Shown here: in pieces, positions 13,660-27,011 of the stretch
Layout: each line of letters opens with the position of its first letter
Position numbering within the stretch: the stretch's first letter is position 1
Origin: Tigriopus japonicus
Lineage: Eukaryota; Arthropoda; Copepoda; Harpacticoida; Harpacticidae
Direction of reading: 5' to 3'
Length of the DNA: 64,000 nucleotides
Assembly (NCBI GenBank): GCA_010645155.1
Contig: CM021323.1
Span: 10,437,083-10,501,082, forward strand
The notes under the pieces: model-generated
Seen by the model: the letters and a program-made list of their open reading frames with translations, nothing else
Database searches by the model: none
What the model was told of the DNA's origin: nothing
Made by a program: the position numbers and the translations under genes

Positions 13660-16600
13660 TTTGAATTTATAAATCCATCATGTTTTTTAATCGAATTTAC
13701 ATTTTGAGGGAAATACCATGAGGATACAAAGCACTATATGTTGCCAAAATGTGCTTCAAATAGTTTTTGGTTTCAGTTGAAAACTTATCTGGAACGCCAT
13801 AGAGTTCCCTCCTACAACTTGCTTTCCCAAGTTGAGAGACATAAAAAAAAGTGAATTTTGGAATTTTTAAAAAGGTTTTTAGGTTACCATATCTTTTTTT
13901 ATGAGAATTAATATGCTCATGAACAAAGTTTGTGCAATTCATTGCTTAAATACTAGGAAAAATAGAATCTCAATTTGGTTGCGGTTACTCCATCGGCAAT
14001 TCCGGTTTTTAAATTTACCAAGTATTCATCCGGGCTTGGCCGCCAAAGAAATTGAGCGCATTCATGAGCATTCTAATGCCTTTTTCCTGATTTCAAAGCG
14101 CACCCGGTATTGACGAGACTGAATGTAATTGGGGAGTCATGCAGCTGCGTTCTCTTAATGTGATATTGCACATGCAAGGCAGCCATAAAAAGAGATTTAT
14201 GGGTTCCATTACAATATTGAAGAAGGCAGGTTTGTTCGCCCAGTTTGTCCCCACATAAGGCGTTTGTGTATACGTATACTTTACCCATCACCACAGTACA
14301 AACGACTAAGAAGACGATGAAATCCGGGGTTGAGCCGAAAAACTGGAGTGATTTGATGCATACCACAATGCTCACTCGACTTGTGGAAGTAAGTCGCTAG
14401 GTCTGCCAAGCCACAAAAATGGATGGACAAGTGCAACTGCCATCAGACGTCGTTAGTGTCGTTAAGGGGCTTTACGAACCCGCCCATCCTCGCTGAAGTT
14501 GGTGCTGTTGCTGTGGTTGTTGTCGTTGTCTGGGATATGGAACTTCATCTCGCTGCCATCTTTCGTCTGGATCTCGTTCGCTAGCGTCTGGTGCATTTGT
14601 GCAGTTTCCCCCTTTTCGATTTCCACCCTCCGTTTCCTCCTTTCCTTTCGATCTTTTTTGCTGACATGTCGTCTACGTGCGACGATGATGGTGGTGGTGG
14701 CGTTGTCTTTTGCGTCTGCAGCAATGGTGCACTCCCTCCCCAGAGCCTCCTGCATTCGGAAGAATAATGCATCCTCCCCCCATCGCTCTTCAGCACTTCC
14801 TAAAACATGAACAATCATCATCGTGATACTGTATTCCTCGTCTGCATTCCATCTTGGGCAATGGAAAAAAAACGAAGTTTTTTAAAACCTCTTCTGAGTG
14901 ATTGAGTGAGTGAGCTTGGCTTCTCCAACGCTCCTTTGTCATCTGGAAAACAGAGAACCCCAGGAAACGAATTTCTCCCCGAAAACCTTTGGCTGCAACC
15001 GAAGCTGGGGTTCATGACTAGATTCTTTTTTTTTCTTTTCAGACATAAACCTTTTTGGCCTCCCCTTTGCCTCCCTTCATGTTGTTTAACCCTACTCTCA
15101 AACCAAGTTGTGCTGCAGTCCATGCTGCAGCTGCATCCATACATGTGCATGTAACATGCAGCAGTGCGTTTGTACGAGAGTGAGTGCAGACAAAGAGTAA
15201 AAAGACGAGAGGAGGAAAGAGCCCAAGTAAGAAGGTCCTCTCCCCTTCATCGGATTCAGCCCACTTTGTGGTCCAGCCGAGCCAGAGCACACAAGCCCTG
15301 CCCAGAAAAGAAAAAAAACAGAGACTTGGGGTTGAATGTGCTTAGGGAAGCACACATTGCTCCAAGCACGTACTCGTAGGGCAAGACCGTCAGAATGGAT
15401 GGATGGATGGATGGATGGATTAGGCGAGGAGTTGCAGTCCGGCTTTGCTCGTACATCGAGTGCGTCTGAACGTCTGGGTTACTGTCTGGTGACCGGTTGT
15501 TGAACTCGGAGTCCTCCTCATTCACTAGATGTAAGTGCGACATACACATTCGAGCATTCGAGTAACGAGACGAGGAAAAGCCAATAACACCGACTTGTAG
15601 ACTGGAGGTACGTGTGTAGTGCTCGCATGCGCCTCAATGCAACACCACCAGACACGAAGGGCCTCCAAAAATGAATCCATTAATTGGGGGCCATAACGCA
15701 AACACCATCCATGTACAAGATAATTCACCAAGGGCCAGTCAAAGGGCAACGGCCCTGGCCTTCTATGTACGTATTGGCCACGAGTTGGAAATGTCAGTCA
15801 CGTTGTCTGCCACGCATCCTAATACACCGATCCAAATAGTCTGGTCTTTGATATAGCAAATGCTTTCGGGCTGGTTCAATCAAACAGGGAGAAAGAAGAA
15901 AGAAAACTGCAGCAGCCATTGCCCTATTGACTGAGCTACTCGACCCATTCAGGGTTTGCCGCTTTCAGAACTCCTTGTTCCATTACAAAATTCGAAGATA
16001 GGGGCCTTTTGAATGTTATAATCTTCTCATTTCAAATCATGATTATTATAAGAGCCGCCCCTCCCATCGTAATCCTCGCTGTATTCATTATGATTATCTG
16101 ACGGTCTCGCCCACTTTTGACACTTGGATTGATTGTGCTAACTAATTACAGTGTTTACTTTAAATGGAACGATCATGCCAGCAAACTCGATGTTTTCTGA
16201 TGTCTCGTCTGACAAGGCCGAAACAAATTTTCTAGACTTGTTCCTCAACGGTTCCAACCTTTAGGATCCCAATGGAACTGGCAGGATTTGTATCGATCCA
16301 AGTTGAGTGAGTGAGTCAATGGCCAACATTTCCATCGCTTAGTGAGTGCGCGTTAGATGCACCCTTCAACGCAAACTCACTCGGATGTACTCGTAGTACG
16401 TACCCCGCATGGGAACATGCATGTGCAGGGACTGTACATGCACACTGACATGCACACACATGGCCAAAGTTCAGACAATGAGACAGCCCAGGACGCCTTT
16501 AAGGACCAAAAATACCGTGTACTAGAGTAGCTTGGGGTGGTTGGTGCAATTGTACGTACGTACGTAAGTTCATCCCTGGTAGACGACGGCGACGACGAGT

Positions 16601-17839
16601 CATTTGTTCAACCATTACCCCATCACAACGGGGAGTCGCTTTCTTTTTTTTCAGTTCTCCCGTTTCTCCTTACCCAAGCGGCTTTTGACCTGTTTTTTTC
16701 TGGAAAGAATTAAATATCTTCGAGATGGCCGACTTTCAATCATGCTGAGACACCTTGAGAGCCATCACGAACGAAGCAGTGAATTTCTCTACAACTTGGA
16801 ATATTTGTAGGTGCAAAGCAAGGGTGAAGGGGAACCGTAACTAGAATGGACAAGGTGTGAAGCGACTCTTTGTCCCGGATTTCCTCCCAATGATGATGAT
16901 TATGACTTGAATGCATGGACAAAACGACATGAAGCATACGCGTACGTAAGACGGAGAAGATAAAGAACGCGATGACGACGTCGAGCACAGTCCTAATAGT
17001 AAAACGTCTGGAACTTGACGAGTCAACAAAACGTCGTCTTCGTCTGGAATGGGCAAAATGCACTCGAATTATTGCTTGCACCTCCGTTTGAGTTTCAGTA
17101 CGTTGTACGTAGTTAACGCCACTCCCCCAGCTTTGGCCGTGATAATGATGATGATGGTGATGCAGCAAAGCTCAGACAAAAAACGAGTTGGGCATGGATG
17201 AGTGCATGCAGAATTACATCCATCCAGTGCATGCAGCATTCAAAGGAAAGCCAGACAGACGAACTAAAGAACGAACGAATGAACGAACGAGAGCTTCGGA
17301 GTTCAAATGACAGATTGGCTCGTCTACTAAGTACATTACGAGGTTAAAACGGAATCATTATCCAAGAAAAAAATGTTCAACTTGAAAGTGTTTGTTCCAG
17401 AAATAAAAATCGATGTAGGAGTATTTCTTTATATATCCAGCAAAAGCCTTGTTCACCACAGATTACTGTGAGTCTGAAACGAAGAAAGGCCATTTTATCT
17501 GAAACCGCAATCCAGTCAGACTCTAAAAGCCACCTCGAAGTGAAGACATGTCTAGAAATTGTGCACTTTCAAGCCTTAAATGCAATTTCAGTCGAATAAT
17601 GTGAGTTTCAGACATACCTATTTGGTCTGCAAAGCACAACAAAATGCATAGATTGCGGAATTTACATCGTATCTTTACCGTTCTCAAATATAATTTTTCA
17701 AAATGATAAAAGATATCACAACGGATAATTCTGAGGGATGTTATTTTTACACTCCTTAAGTGTTACTTATGAAAATCTCTCTCATTCATCAATGCTAGCT
17801 CACTCCGCACATAGTAGTTTTTTCCCAAAATATACTGTA
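13660..17839. other. Gene-free stretch with microsatellites
   Basis: No supported gene. It contains an (ATGG)n run at 15395-15420, TACG-type palindromic repeats around 16550-16567 and GAT-rich runs near 16890 and 17145-17160. Confidence 0.45.
15395..15420. repeat. (ATGG)n microsatellite
   Basis: Six and a half perfect ATGG units. The same tetranucleotide, as CATC/CCAT on the other strand, recurs at 32886-32908, 33921-33940 and 38361-38398. Confidence 0.9.
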
Positions 17840-19007
17840 GGTCGGTTATTGAGGTAGTTTGGAAGTATAGTAGAAGCACATCTAGAAGCATAGAAGAAGC
17901 ATAAAAGAAGCACATGACGCGCAGTAGAAATAACCATGCTCGATCAAGTTTCGCTACATAAGCTGTGTTTTTCAAAAGCAGCTGTGTTTTTTCAATCGCA
18001 GCTTATGTAGCGAAACTTGATCGAGCATGGTTATTTCTACTGCGCGTCATGTATGGACATTAATCCACACGCACTTTCCTCTCGGAAGGGTGACCATAAT
18101 TTGCGTATCAAAATTGTGTTTAATGTGACTCAAGTTAGTCACACTCATTTCTCGCGAAACAACAAAATGTTTCTGATTTCCATATGATATTGCTTCTGAG
18201 TGACCTCTTGGAGGATCTTGAGCATGGATAGAACTACAGACAGGTCAAAAAGTGGCCATAAGCCAAAAGAGCGTAAGTTAAATAATATATGATTTCATTC
18301 ATGACACGTTCTTGTATGGTCAGTTAACAGATAACGGGATTTTGGTATTCAAAATATTCAAAAAATCAGGAAAAGGTCACCTTATGTAGCATGGACAGCC
18401 AAGCAGGAAGTTAAGGGAGGATGTTATGTTTAAAAAGCTTATCTGTTACAGGTTGACAAATTAGATTAGAAATCTCAAAAGTTCTCGTAGAAATGGAGTG
18501 AAAACAATACAAAATGTAAAGGTACTTAGAAAGGTTCCAAGAATCATGATTTTAATGCCAGCAAAAATGAAGAGAAGCCAATGCAGGATCAACCGTATTT
18601 AGTTTCCCATTCCTTATTTCCTAAAATTTATACAGTCAGCCTGTAACAGTTAAACTTTTCAAACCCAACACCTTAACTTTAGCTACATGTTTGGCTGTCC
18701 ATACTACTTCAGGTGTCCCTTTCTTAAAATAGACGACGTACGTGTGCTAGAGTGAAAGGACGACCTTTCCTCTAGGTCTGTTCAAGTAAAAGATAACTGT
18801 CACATTTTGTTTTTGTTTCGCTCGAATTGAGTGTGACTAAAGTGGGTCAGATTGAATACAATTTTGATATGCAAATTATGGCTACCCTTCCGAGAGGAAA
18901 GTGCGTGTGGATTAATGTCCATACGCGTCATGTGCTTCTTTTATGCTTCTTCTATGCTTCTAGATGTGCTTCTACAATACTTCCAAACTACTTCAACAAC
19001 CGACCTT
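17840..19007. repeat. Large diverged inverted repeat (foldback element, about 1.17 kb)
   Basis: The left arm (from 17840, GGTCGGTTATTGAGGTAG) and the right arm (to 19007, read in reverse complement as GGTCGGTTGTTGAAGTAG) match over several blocks. These blocks are 17840-17913 with 18925-19007, 18051-18165 with 18800-18925, and 18370-18465 with 18625-18725. The last block carries a shared ATGGACAGCCAA and CTGTTACAGG. The arms are visibly diverged, and the central loop is about 160 bp. The left arm carries an extra 137-bp palindrome. No transposase reading frame survives and I could not fix a target duplication. The likely identity is a foldback or MITE-type DNA transposon. Confidence 0.75.
17914..18050. 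repeat. Perfect 52-bp palindrome with 33-bp spacer inside the foldback
   Basis: Bases 17914-17965 and 17999-18050 are exact reverse complements over 52 bp (outer ends ATGACGCGCAG and CTGCGCGTCAT), separated by 33 bp. The perfect match contrasts with the diverged arms of the surrounding foldback. The matching place in the right arm (about 18925-18935) holds only GCGTCAT, so the palindrome was either gained on one arm or lost from the other. Confidence 0.9.
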
Positions 19008-22000
19008 CTATGTACTTACTCATCTTGAAAATGGCAAAGAGAGCGTCAAAGTTCGGAAAAAAATGAAGATACTTTTCGGGCCCTGTTGTCATAAACATGG
19101 TGGCTGGGCATTTCTCCTTTGACCTACCGAAATCAGTTCGGAAAAACAAAAGTATCCCGAAACAGACATCTTTTGACTGCCAATTAAATTTGCAGGCGGA
19201 GATGTAATTGTCGAATAAAGTTTCAAAAAACTCGGAGGGTCAAATGGTGAGCATGCAATATGCAGACAACTGAAGGTGTGCTTTAGTACAGTTTTGTCAA
19301 CATAGGTGCGGTCTCAAGATATCTCATTTCCCGATAGGAGTGCTCTCTTTCAAAAATTGTGGCCGAAAGGCATTCGCCTGAAACCACTAATTCAATGAAT
19401 TTCCTTGGTTAGAAAGAAAAGGCCATTCATCATTTTGGCCCCAAACTGTGGCTAGAAGTGTAAGCCTTCAATTGATTTAGAGTATCTTTAACGTCAGGCA
19501 AAAGCTTGAAAGATTCAAGGCGACATTTTCACTTATTTTTTCACCTCAAATGAAGTCTCCCGCGAATGTAACATGTAATTAGGCGTCAATGAACGCAACT
19601 CAAGCGTGTCTCTAAATACAATCTGAATTCAGATCACATCAACCAAGATCCGTTCTCTACATTTCAAACCCCGTCTTTTTTTACACGATGTTCAGTAAGA
19701 TGGCCTATTTGGTTTGGAAACCGTCTGTTCTTGCGTGTGTCAGGCCATGAATAATGCACATGAAAGTTTTTGTATGCACGAATAATGGAGTTGAAAGTCA
19801 AGGACGTCTGGGTTAAGCGTTAAAGGAATCTCAGGTTGCTCTATTTTGCACGCAAGTCTGCAACCCAAACATTTTTTATCGGAAACTAGCTAAAAAGTCA
19901 TTGAAATTCAAGTGGAAAATTAAATTCAAGGCGTCAAAATTTTGGCAATCAATGGTATTTAACAGTTGTAGTAAAGCTCTTGCACAGTACATGACTCCGT
20001 TTGCTTTGGCACAAATCCTAAAAAGTATAGTTTGGGTTTGGGTCTGCTACCATGAAAAAGTTGAATCGAAATAAATTTCTTTTTGGATGAGTGATCGCAG
20101 AATAATTAGGCACATTACAGTTAGATAAGTCATCTTCCCCACGAATTGCCAACCATTTATGGCTCATTCTGGTTTTTTTTCGTTCAAAAAAGGCTTTCTA
20201 GGCCTTATTGAGGGGGCTTTTTGCTCTGTCTGAAGTGCCTCAAGGGTCCTTGGCCAATCACAAGTAGTTGGTAACTTTTTTTTGGCTCAAGCATGGCTTC
20301 TTGCATTCACATATTTGAGGACAAATATTCCAAAATATGAAAACGAATTCCAGATGAAGTAAAATGTCAACCATCTGAAATTCGAGCGAGGAAATGATTT
20401 TAAGCGAGAAAAGCAATAACGTCGTTCACACTCTTGAACATTAAACATCGCTGAAATTGATTCCTAAATGAACGCAATAATTCGAGAAACTCATAACAGC
20501 CGTGGAGTTGAAATTGTATTGAATTTGTATTCATGAACTAAATGGATAAACCTAGAAGTCAACAATTGAACTTTCAATGGTTCTCTTGTCCGTCTAGAAA
20601 CAAGTCCCACTGAAAGAGAGGAAACCAGCACCTTTAACCCGTTTTGACGAGATTGTACGTAAAGCAATAATGCAGTACTAGTCTGTCGGGAAGTGCAACG
20701 AAAAAAGTTGCTTAGTAATTTGAAGCCCTAAGGCCATTTTCCCAGCCTTACTTATCGAGGTGATCACCGCTGAACTCAAGATAACGACGAGATGCACCAA
20801 CCAACCAACTTTGGTGCACTTCATTTATCTCGAAAAAAGAGTGGATTTTTGAGTTGTCGGGTACAGATATCCGTATGATCGCTCTATAATGATTATCTCA
20901 ATAACCAATCTTTAGATATTGTCCGAGCTTTTACATTGTGCATTTTATGCAGGGCCAATTCTTCTCTTTCTCATTTTTTCAAAAAGTAAGTTCTCTGTTT
21001 TTTAATCCCTGATGAAGTTTTTGAAATATGAAGAGCGTGAAATATTCTTCCTCGGCATCATTTGGCATTCATTACAAGAACTAGTCTGGAAAGCATGACT
21101 GGTGTCAAAGTGATCTGATGATGAATATGAAATCGTCAAACAAAAGCCGTCGTCGTTTTCAGTCACTCAGGATATGCCGGAGCTTTTTGGAGGCTTTTGT
21201 CTTGGCTCGAATCGTATTCCAAGTGTCGAGAGAGGCACAACCATCTCTCATGAATAATTTTTCTCTGATTTCATTAACGCGAACAAGATTCCAGTCTCGT
21301 CGTCACGGATGTCATTCCATTCAGATCAAATCAAAAATGAGTCCCTCGGCAAAAACTTCTTTCTCTAAGCCCATGACGAGGTTGATAGCAGACAGCACTT
21401 TTTATGCTCTTCCGGGTGATTTTTGCGGGCGTCTTTCGTTAATTACTGGTAATCCTCCATGAGATCGTCCCATTTCCTGGGACGTGACCCCAAACCGACC
21501 ATCTTCCAGCTAGCTTTCCCATTTCAGTTCTTTGTCTCCCTTCTATGCACTAGGTATCTAGTAAAGTTGGTACATGTCGTGGTGACTGACTCGTCCCCAT
21601 TCAGTTTAAGTAGCGTGGACAACAAAGAAAGCGGAGAATTTTCATTACCTCCAAGGGAAGAGGCATTAATTTCTTTTTTCAACCCTTCTGCCATTGTCCA
21701 CTTTTGATGATCTCCCTGCTGGATCTAGTACGGTAGTAGTTGCTATGAACGACCGACCGACTGAAGGCTTGGTTGGGAAAAGTGGGAAATCTGTTGGTCG
21801 GAGTGTTGATCCTGGGGTGACATTTTATGGTATTTTTATCACTCCAGATCCTAAACCCGATAATCTCATTAAACTGACGAGCTACAAAACTCCTTTTTTC
21901 ATTCTGTTCCAATGAGATTTCGAAAAATGTCCCCCTAACCCCCGCCCCTTCCAAGTAGAGATCTGTAATAGAGGACAAGTTCTCCATCCAGGGGTCTGAA

Positions 22001-25000
22001 CTCGATTTATAGCCCGTTCTTTGATTATTGAGCTCCACTTTTGAGGGACTTTAAAAGAGACTCAAAGAGGATGGCCATTGGATCAAATCAGATCCTGCCC
22101 ATTTCGACGGAACTATGTACATAGTGTATGTGTGTGGTGAATTGATCCGAGTTGTCACCGTTGATTGTGTCGGTCAATGGATCCTCACTATCATCTCGAA
22201 GAGAATAGTAGATCCTCATAACAAGGCGCAGCGGATCTTTGGTTCGTCAGGGGGAAGGAGGAAGGGCAGGGTTTGCCCCATTTTCTACCCAGGCTTCATT
22301 TACCAAATTTAACCGACGATCGGATTGGAAAATCTGGTTCAACACTTTTTCCCACTTGGACGGAGATGACACTCAGAAAAAAAAGAATCAGGGGACGCCA
22401 TCTCTTTGGACAGCCATGAGTTAGTTATCCAGGTGTGCCGTCAAGAAAAACATGACCAAAATGAGATTTTCGCAACCCTTAAGTTTTGTTAAAGTAAACA
22501 CAAAAAGGCTAACCGTTTGGAAAAAAGCATGATTTTTCATACTCGACGGAGATGGCTAGCGACCATTTCCGATGAGATTGATAACATATCCCGAAATTTG
22601 ACTCGATTGTAATCTGTCGAGTTTCTATTGGTTACGGAACCACTAAACCAGTTAAGATCTAGATGTCAATTTAACGTTCAGCATTGAATTAGGTTTCTGA
22701 TTGGGTGTGATGAATTTGTATGTGCATTTATACTTCCATATTAATTGCAGGATAATCCACAATCTATTGTCATTGACGATGGGAAAACAATTCTTGAGGG
22801 AAAATTTCATATCGAAAAGGTTTTAGTTTCAAAAATTTCCAAAAACTGTGTACCAAGCGTACATACGAATATGATGTGCTTAAAATGAAAAATGAAGAGG
22901 TATTCAAGTCAAAATCGGTCATTAGATTCCATGCGATTGGTTCAAACGATAAAAGCTGTAAATGATCTCAGAGAGATTTGGCTGCTTTTGGTAGGCCAAC
23001 ATCATCGCCTGAATCTCAATGCGTTCGGTACAATGTGCGACTGAAATAAAATGAAAAAGGAAAGGGATGAAGCATGAAAAAATGGTAACGCTTGGAAGAT
23101 CAGATAAGCATGGATTGTAATCAGCCATGGCGACATTGTCGTTATGATTCCTGATGAAGTTGTAAAATTCAATCCGTTCCATTATAAAACAGTCTCTAGA
23201 GCGGGAACAGATGGGCTGAATGTGAGCTCAAGAGGAATTTCCTGAATGACCAACACCAACCTCAAGTATGCTTCATTTGTTTCTCCATCTATTCATTTCC
23301 CCCTGCCTGGAATCAATGCTACAGAAGGAGTGCCTTCATTAACCTCAAATTCCTCGTATTTCAACGATCACAAGTGTGAGGAAGAAGAACTAGGAAAAGA
23401 AAGTAAATCCTCCCCTTTCGTTTACTTTGAATTTGCACTAGACCAATAACATCAACAACCTCTTTTTGTGGCGTTCTTTTAGCTCGGCAGAATTCAAGGG
23501 AGGTGAGGGGGAATTTGCCCATGTTGTGAGAAAGCTTGACACTGGGGCCACCGACTCATAGTTGAAGAAAAAAACGACAAAACACTTTAAGAAATCATCC
23601 CCTTCATTTGTCATATGGGGGTGAATGTGGCGGTGAAATCGTGGGATCGAAAGAATCGAACCCGATGCAAGTGACTCAAATTTTGAACAAGGTCAGGAGT
23701 ACGGTCTCTCTTGGTTGGATCGAAACGAAAGAAGAAATGAAGAGAGGCTCAAAGTGGAGAAATATGAGGGTCTGAAAATGGGTCGAGTTTGGGTTGTTCG
23801 ATGTTCGTCTTGCTCGCTTGAGGCTGTCTCGAAGTCGTTTCGTTTTGCACCAAACGAATCAGCAAACCCGCCCAATGTGCCAGACGAGCACATTGTGCAG
23901 AAAACTTGTTTGGCCATTCTATTTTTGCTCATTCCCTCCTTTCTTTCTCTCTTGGTCCTGGTTGAGCTCACGCCTCGACCAAGACTCATTTAAGACCAAA
24001 GTGAAACGGATGAATCCACTCGATGTAATATCGATAACGCAGTTACTGTTTTCCCTCGATTGTCGTAATTTCAGTTATCTTAAACAATCCCATCATTTCG
24101 TTTAAAGATCAGGTCAAAATCCCGTTAGTGAGTAACCTCTGGATATTTTAGGTTCTCCGTTGGAGCTGAAAGAAAGATATATGAGAAAATTTCACAATTT
24201 ATCTAGTTCTTGAAGTTTTTATTCGTATTTCATCAGGTTAAGAAGGCAAAAGAAGTTTGCAAATTGTATCAAAAACCCACGCTCGTTTTTTTTAACCCGA
24301 GAGAATAAGGAAAATAAATTTTAAGCAATTTGGTCCTTACTCAACTCTTGAGCAATTTCGATGCCGTAACTCGAATCTTTAGTGGGAAGTGAGTCATGAT
24401 GATTTCTTCTACCGGCAAGCATTGGCTTGAGGTTCTGACCTCCAAATTATCAAGCGAAATGATAAGCAAAATCTTAAATGACTGATGCAAATAAACTCAC
24501 TCTATGCACAACTTCATTGTTGGTCCCTGTGTGCCAAAAGTTTGGTCATTCTTTTCCTTGTTCCACCCTCAATTTTGCAAGACACCACAAAGGGAAAGCT
24601 AGTGCGGTCTATTAAAGGTGTTTTAAGACAGACTTCTAGCGTTAGAATTGGGTTCAATGCTACTTTTTCTTGGCATCAAATCAGCATCTCACCCTCAAAG
24701 ACCAGGCAGTCGAGCAATCTTGGTTTCCCCATCTAGGAATCACCCTGTCCTTATTTCGAGAAATCAAGCCAGAGCACCAGGAGGTCAATGCCTTCTTTTC
24801 TGGACCGTGAACAACGGAATTTCCCTCTTTTCCGTGTTCTCCTACAGTCTTGGAGTGTTTAAAATATCCGATTAAGGTTATTTGGACATTCTCAAAACTC
24901 ACAGAAGCGAGTTATCATCCAAGAATTGTTTTTTGGTGATTGCTTGAAAGACCGCATTCCCAGAGAACTGAAGGTAATACTTTCAAACCTAGGATCTTTT

Positions 25001-27011
25001 TTTATAGACTTTATAAAAAGTATTTTTCCTAAGCTACGTCCTTTTGTGCGTTTTGGGCCATGTCTTAATATACCTATCAGAACTATTGTCAATGTGCAAA
25101 GATGTAGCTGTTTCGTAAGGTTATCTGGGAAAGAAGCATTCAAGTAGGTAAGAAAATTAAGGGTGCAGATTTCTGGCAAATAAAACATGCCTTTTAGGCC
25201 CAAAAACATGGCAAATTAATGCGTCCAATATGGGATATGAAATGGCAAATAAAACAAGAAATGGCAAATAAAAGGGCAAATAGACACGAAAATTTACCTA
25301 GATATAGGAATATTTTGTGTAGGATAGCAAATGATTTCAGACTCCTAAAGTCAAATAATGGACTGCATCGCACACCAAATCTTTCTACATTCATCATGAC
25401 GAATCCGCACATTACTGAAGATGACCCATTGTTCAGCTTTCAATCCCAACTTTGACGATTTTTAGCAATCATTCCTGACCAATCCTAGGTTTAAGAACTT
25501 AACTTGACGTATCTCATCTCTTTTTGAAATTATTTGCAATTGATCCCGTGAATCAGTTTAAAATGCGAAAAAATAACTTGCTTGAGAAAACTGTACAAAC
25601 TAGGTCAACTATTTTAAGCACAATGATTATGTTTTCCCCGGCATCTCTCTTTCAATCCGTCTCTACAAACGAGATATCATAAGTTCATCCTGGATGTTGT
25701 TGTTGTTGGGATGGAACCTGAAGGCAAGAAAGACGTTCGTTGGGCGAGACATCCCTTTCATTTCTATGAATTTGCACATTTTCGGCGGTTTCCCATTTGG
25801 ATTCGTTTTGCACTTGTCTGGCTGTCTGGATTCGAGAACGCAGTTTTGCCAATCGGGAACGACTTATGGGCCACGGATCTCTCTCTTGAATCGAAAAGTT
25901 TAAAAAAGAAGCGGCTGAACCAGGTTCGAATCGAGATACTTATCGAGGATACATTAGTAAGTTGATGTAGTAAGACTGTACTTCCAAAAATTTTGACATA
26001 ACTACTCTAACATCCGAGTTATTGGTTCCATGCATGTTGAGTTCAAAAGACTTTATGCTAAGGCTGAGAACACAACATCACTAAAAAATCTCAATGACTT
26101 GCAATCCTCTATAAAATATGTTCAAAGCAAAAGCATTGTGATAAAAAGTGGAAAAATCTGTGAAACAATTGTGCCTGAAAATAGGTAATCCAAGTGCACT
26201 TAAATTCCTATTGTACAACTACCCCTAAGCATACCCCTATGTAGGGATGAGCATAGTCGTTCATGAATAACTTAATAGCTTTCCAAACTGATGGTATCTC
26301 GGATGTTAATAATTTGTTTTTTATCATCAGCTCCAATTTATGGGCTTGCAAGGTATGAAAGTGGAACAAACGAAGTCTTTCCCCACTTTTCGAGTGTTGG
26401 ATGGAACAAAGGAACTGCCATCCTCTTGAAATTGGAAACAGCCTCGAGCTTTTGCATTCACTCGGCATCCTTGGCTTGGTAATCGTTTACTTGGTTTCAA
26501 CAAGCGAGGAAATTGCCCAGGCTCAATTTGCCAAAGTCAAACCCCAAGGGAGAAACTAATTGAAATACAGGAGCTAATATATGGAAAATTTTATTGACAT
26601 AAAGCATCATTGAAGCTAACTGAAATTACCCAGTGTGGCTTTTAAACTGCCGACTCTGATTCAGTGGAATGAAAAATCAAACACCTTTTCATCCTCTTAG
26701 TCAATGGTCATACCAACTAAAATTGACAACTGTCTACTACACGTTGAACAAGTGCTAAGCCCCTGCCGTATGACGTAGTTTTGAAACATGAAGTTGCCAC
26801 GTAAGTAGGAGTCAATCAATGGCTGGTTCGGTTTCGTGGAATTTTGCGCATTATCGGCGTTACAAACCAAACAATTCATACTTATCTTCATTTCCAGACC
26901 AACGTAACTAGAGTTCGATGAACGTCAGAGGAGTTACGCAAAGTGGACCACCCTAACTCTGGTACGTAGGTACTAGTTATGGACCGATTAATTACTTAGT
27001 GTTAATATCTA
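19008..27011. other. Gene-free stretch
   Basis: No recognisable coding exon. ORFs of 60-119 codons occur on both strands in the same places, as expected by chance. An ATGGCAAATAAAA motif is repeated loosely at 25240-25290. Confidence 0.45.

Noticed and set aside
14462..14821. Charged 119-codon minus-strand ORF (KKDRKERRKRR...)
   Set aside because: An almost equally long ORF lies on the opposite strand. There is no known domain and no matching splice partners.
16740..17168. 142-codon minus-strand ORF with a His run
   Set aside because: The His run comes from a GAT/ATG-type repeat, and no domain is seen.
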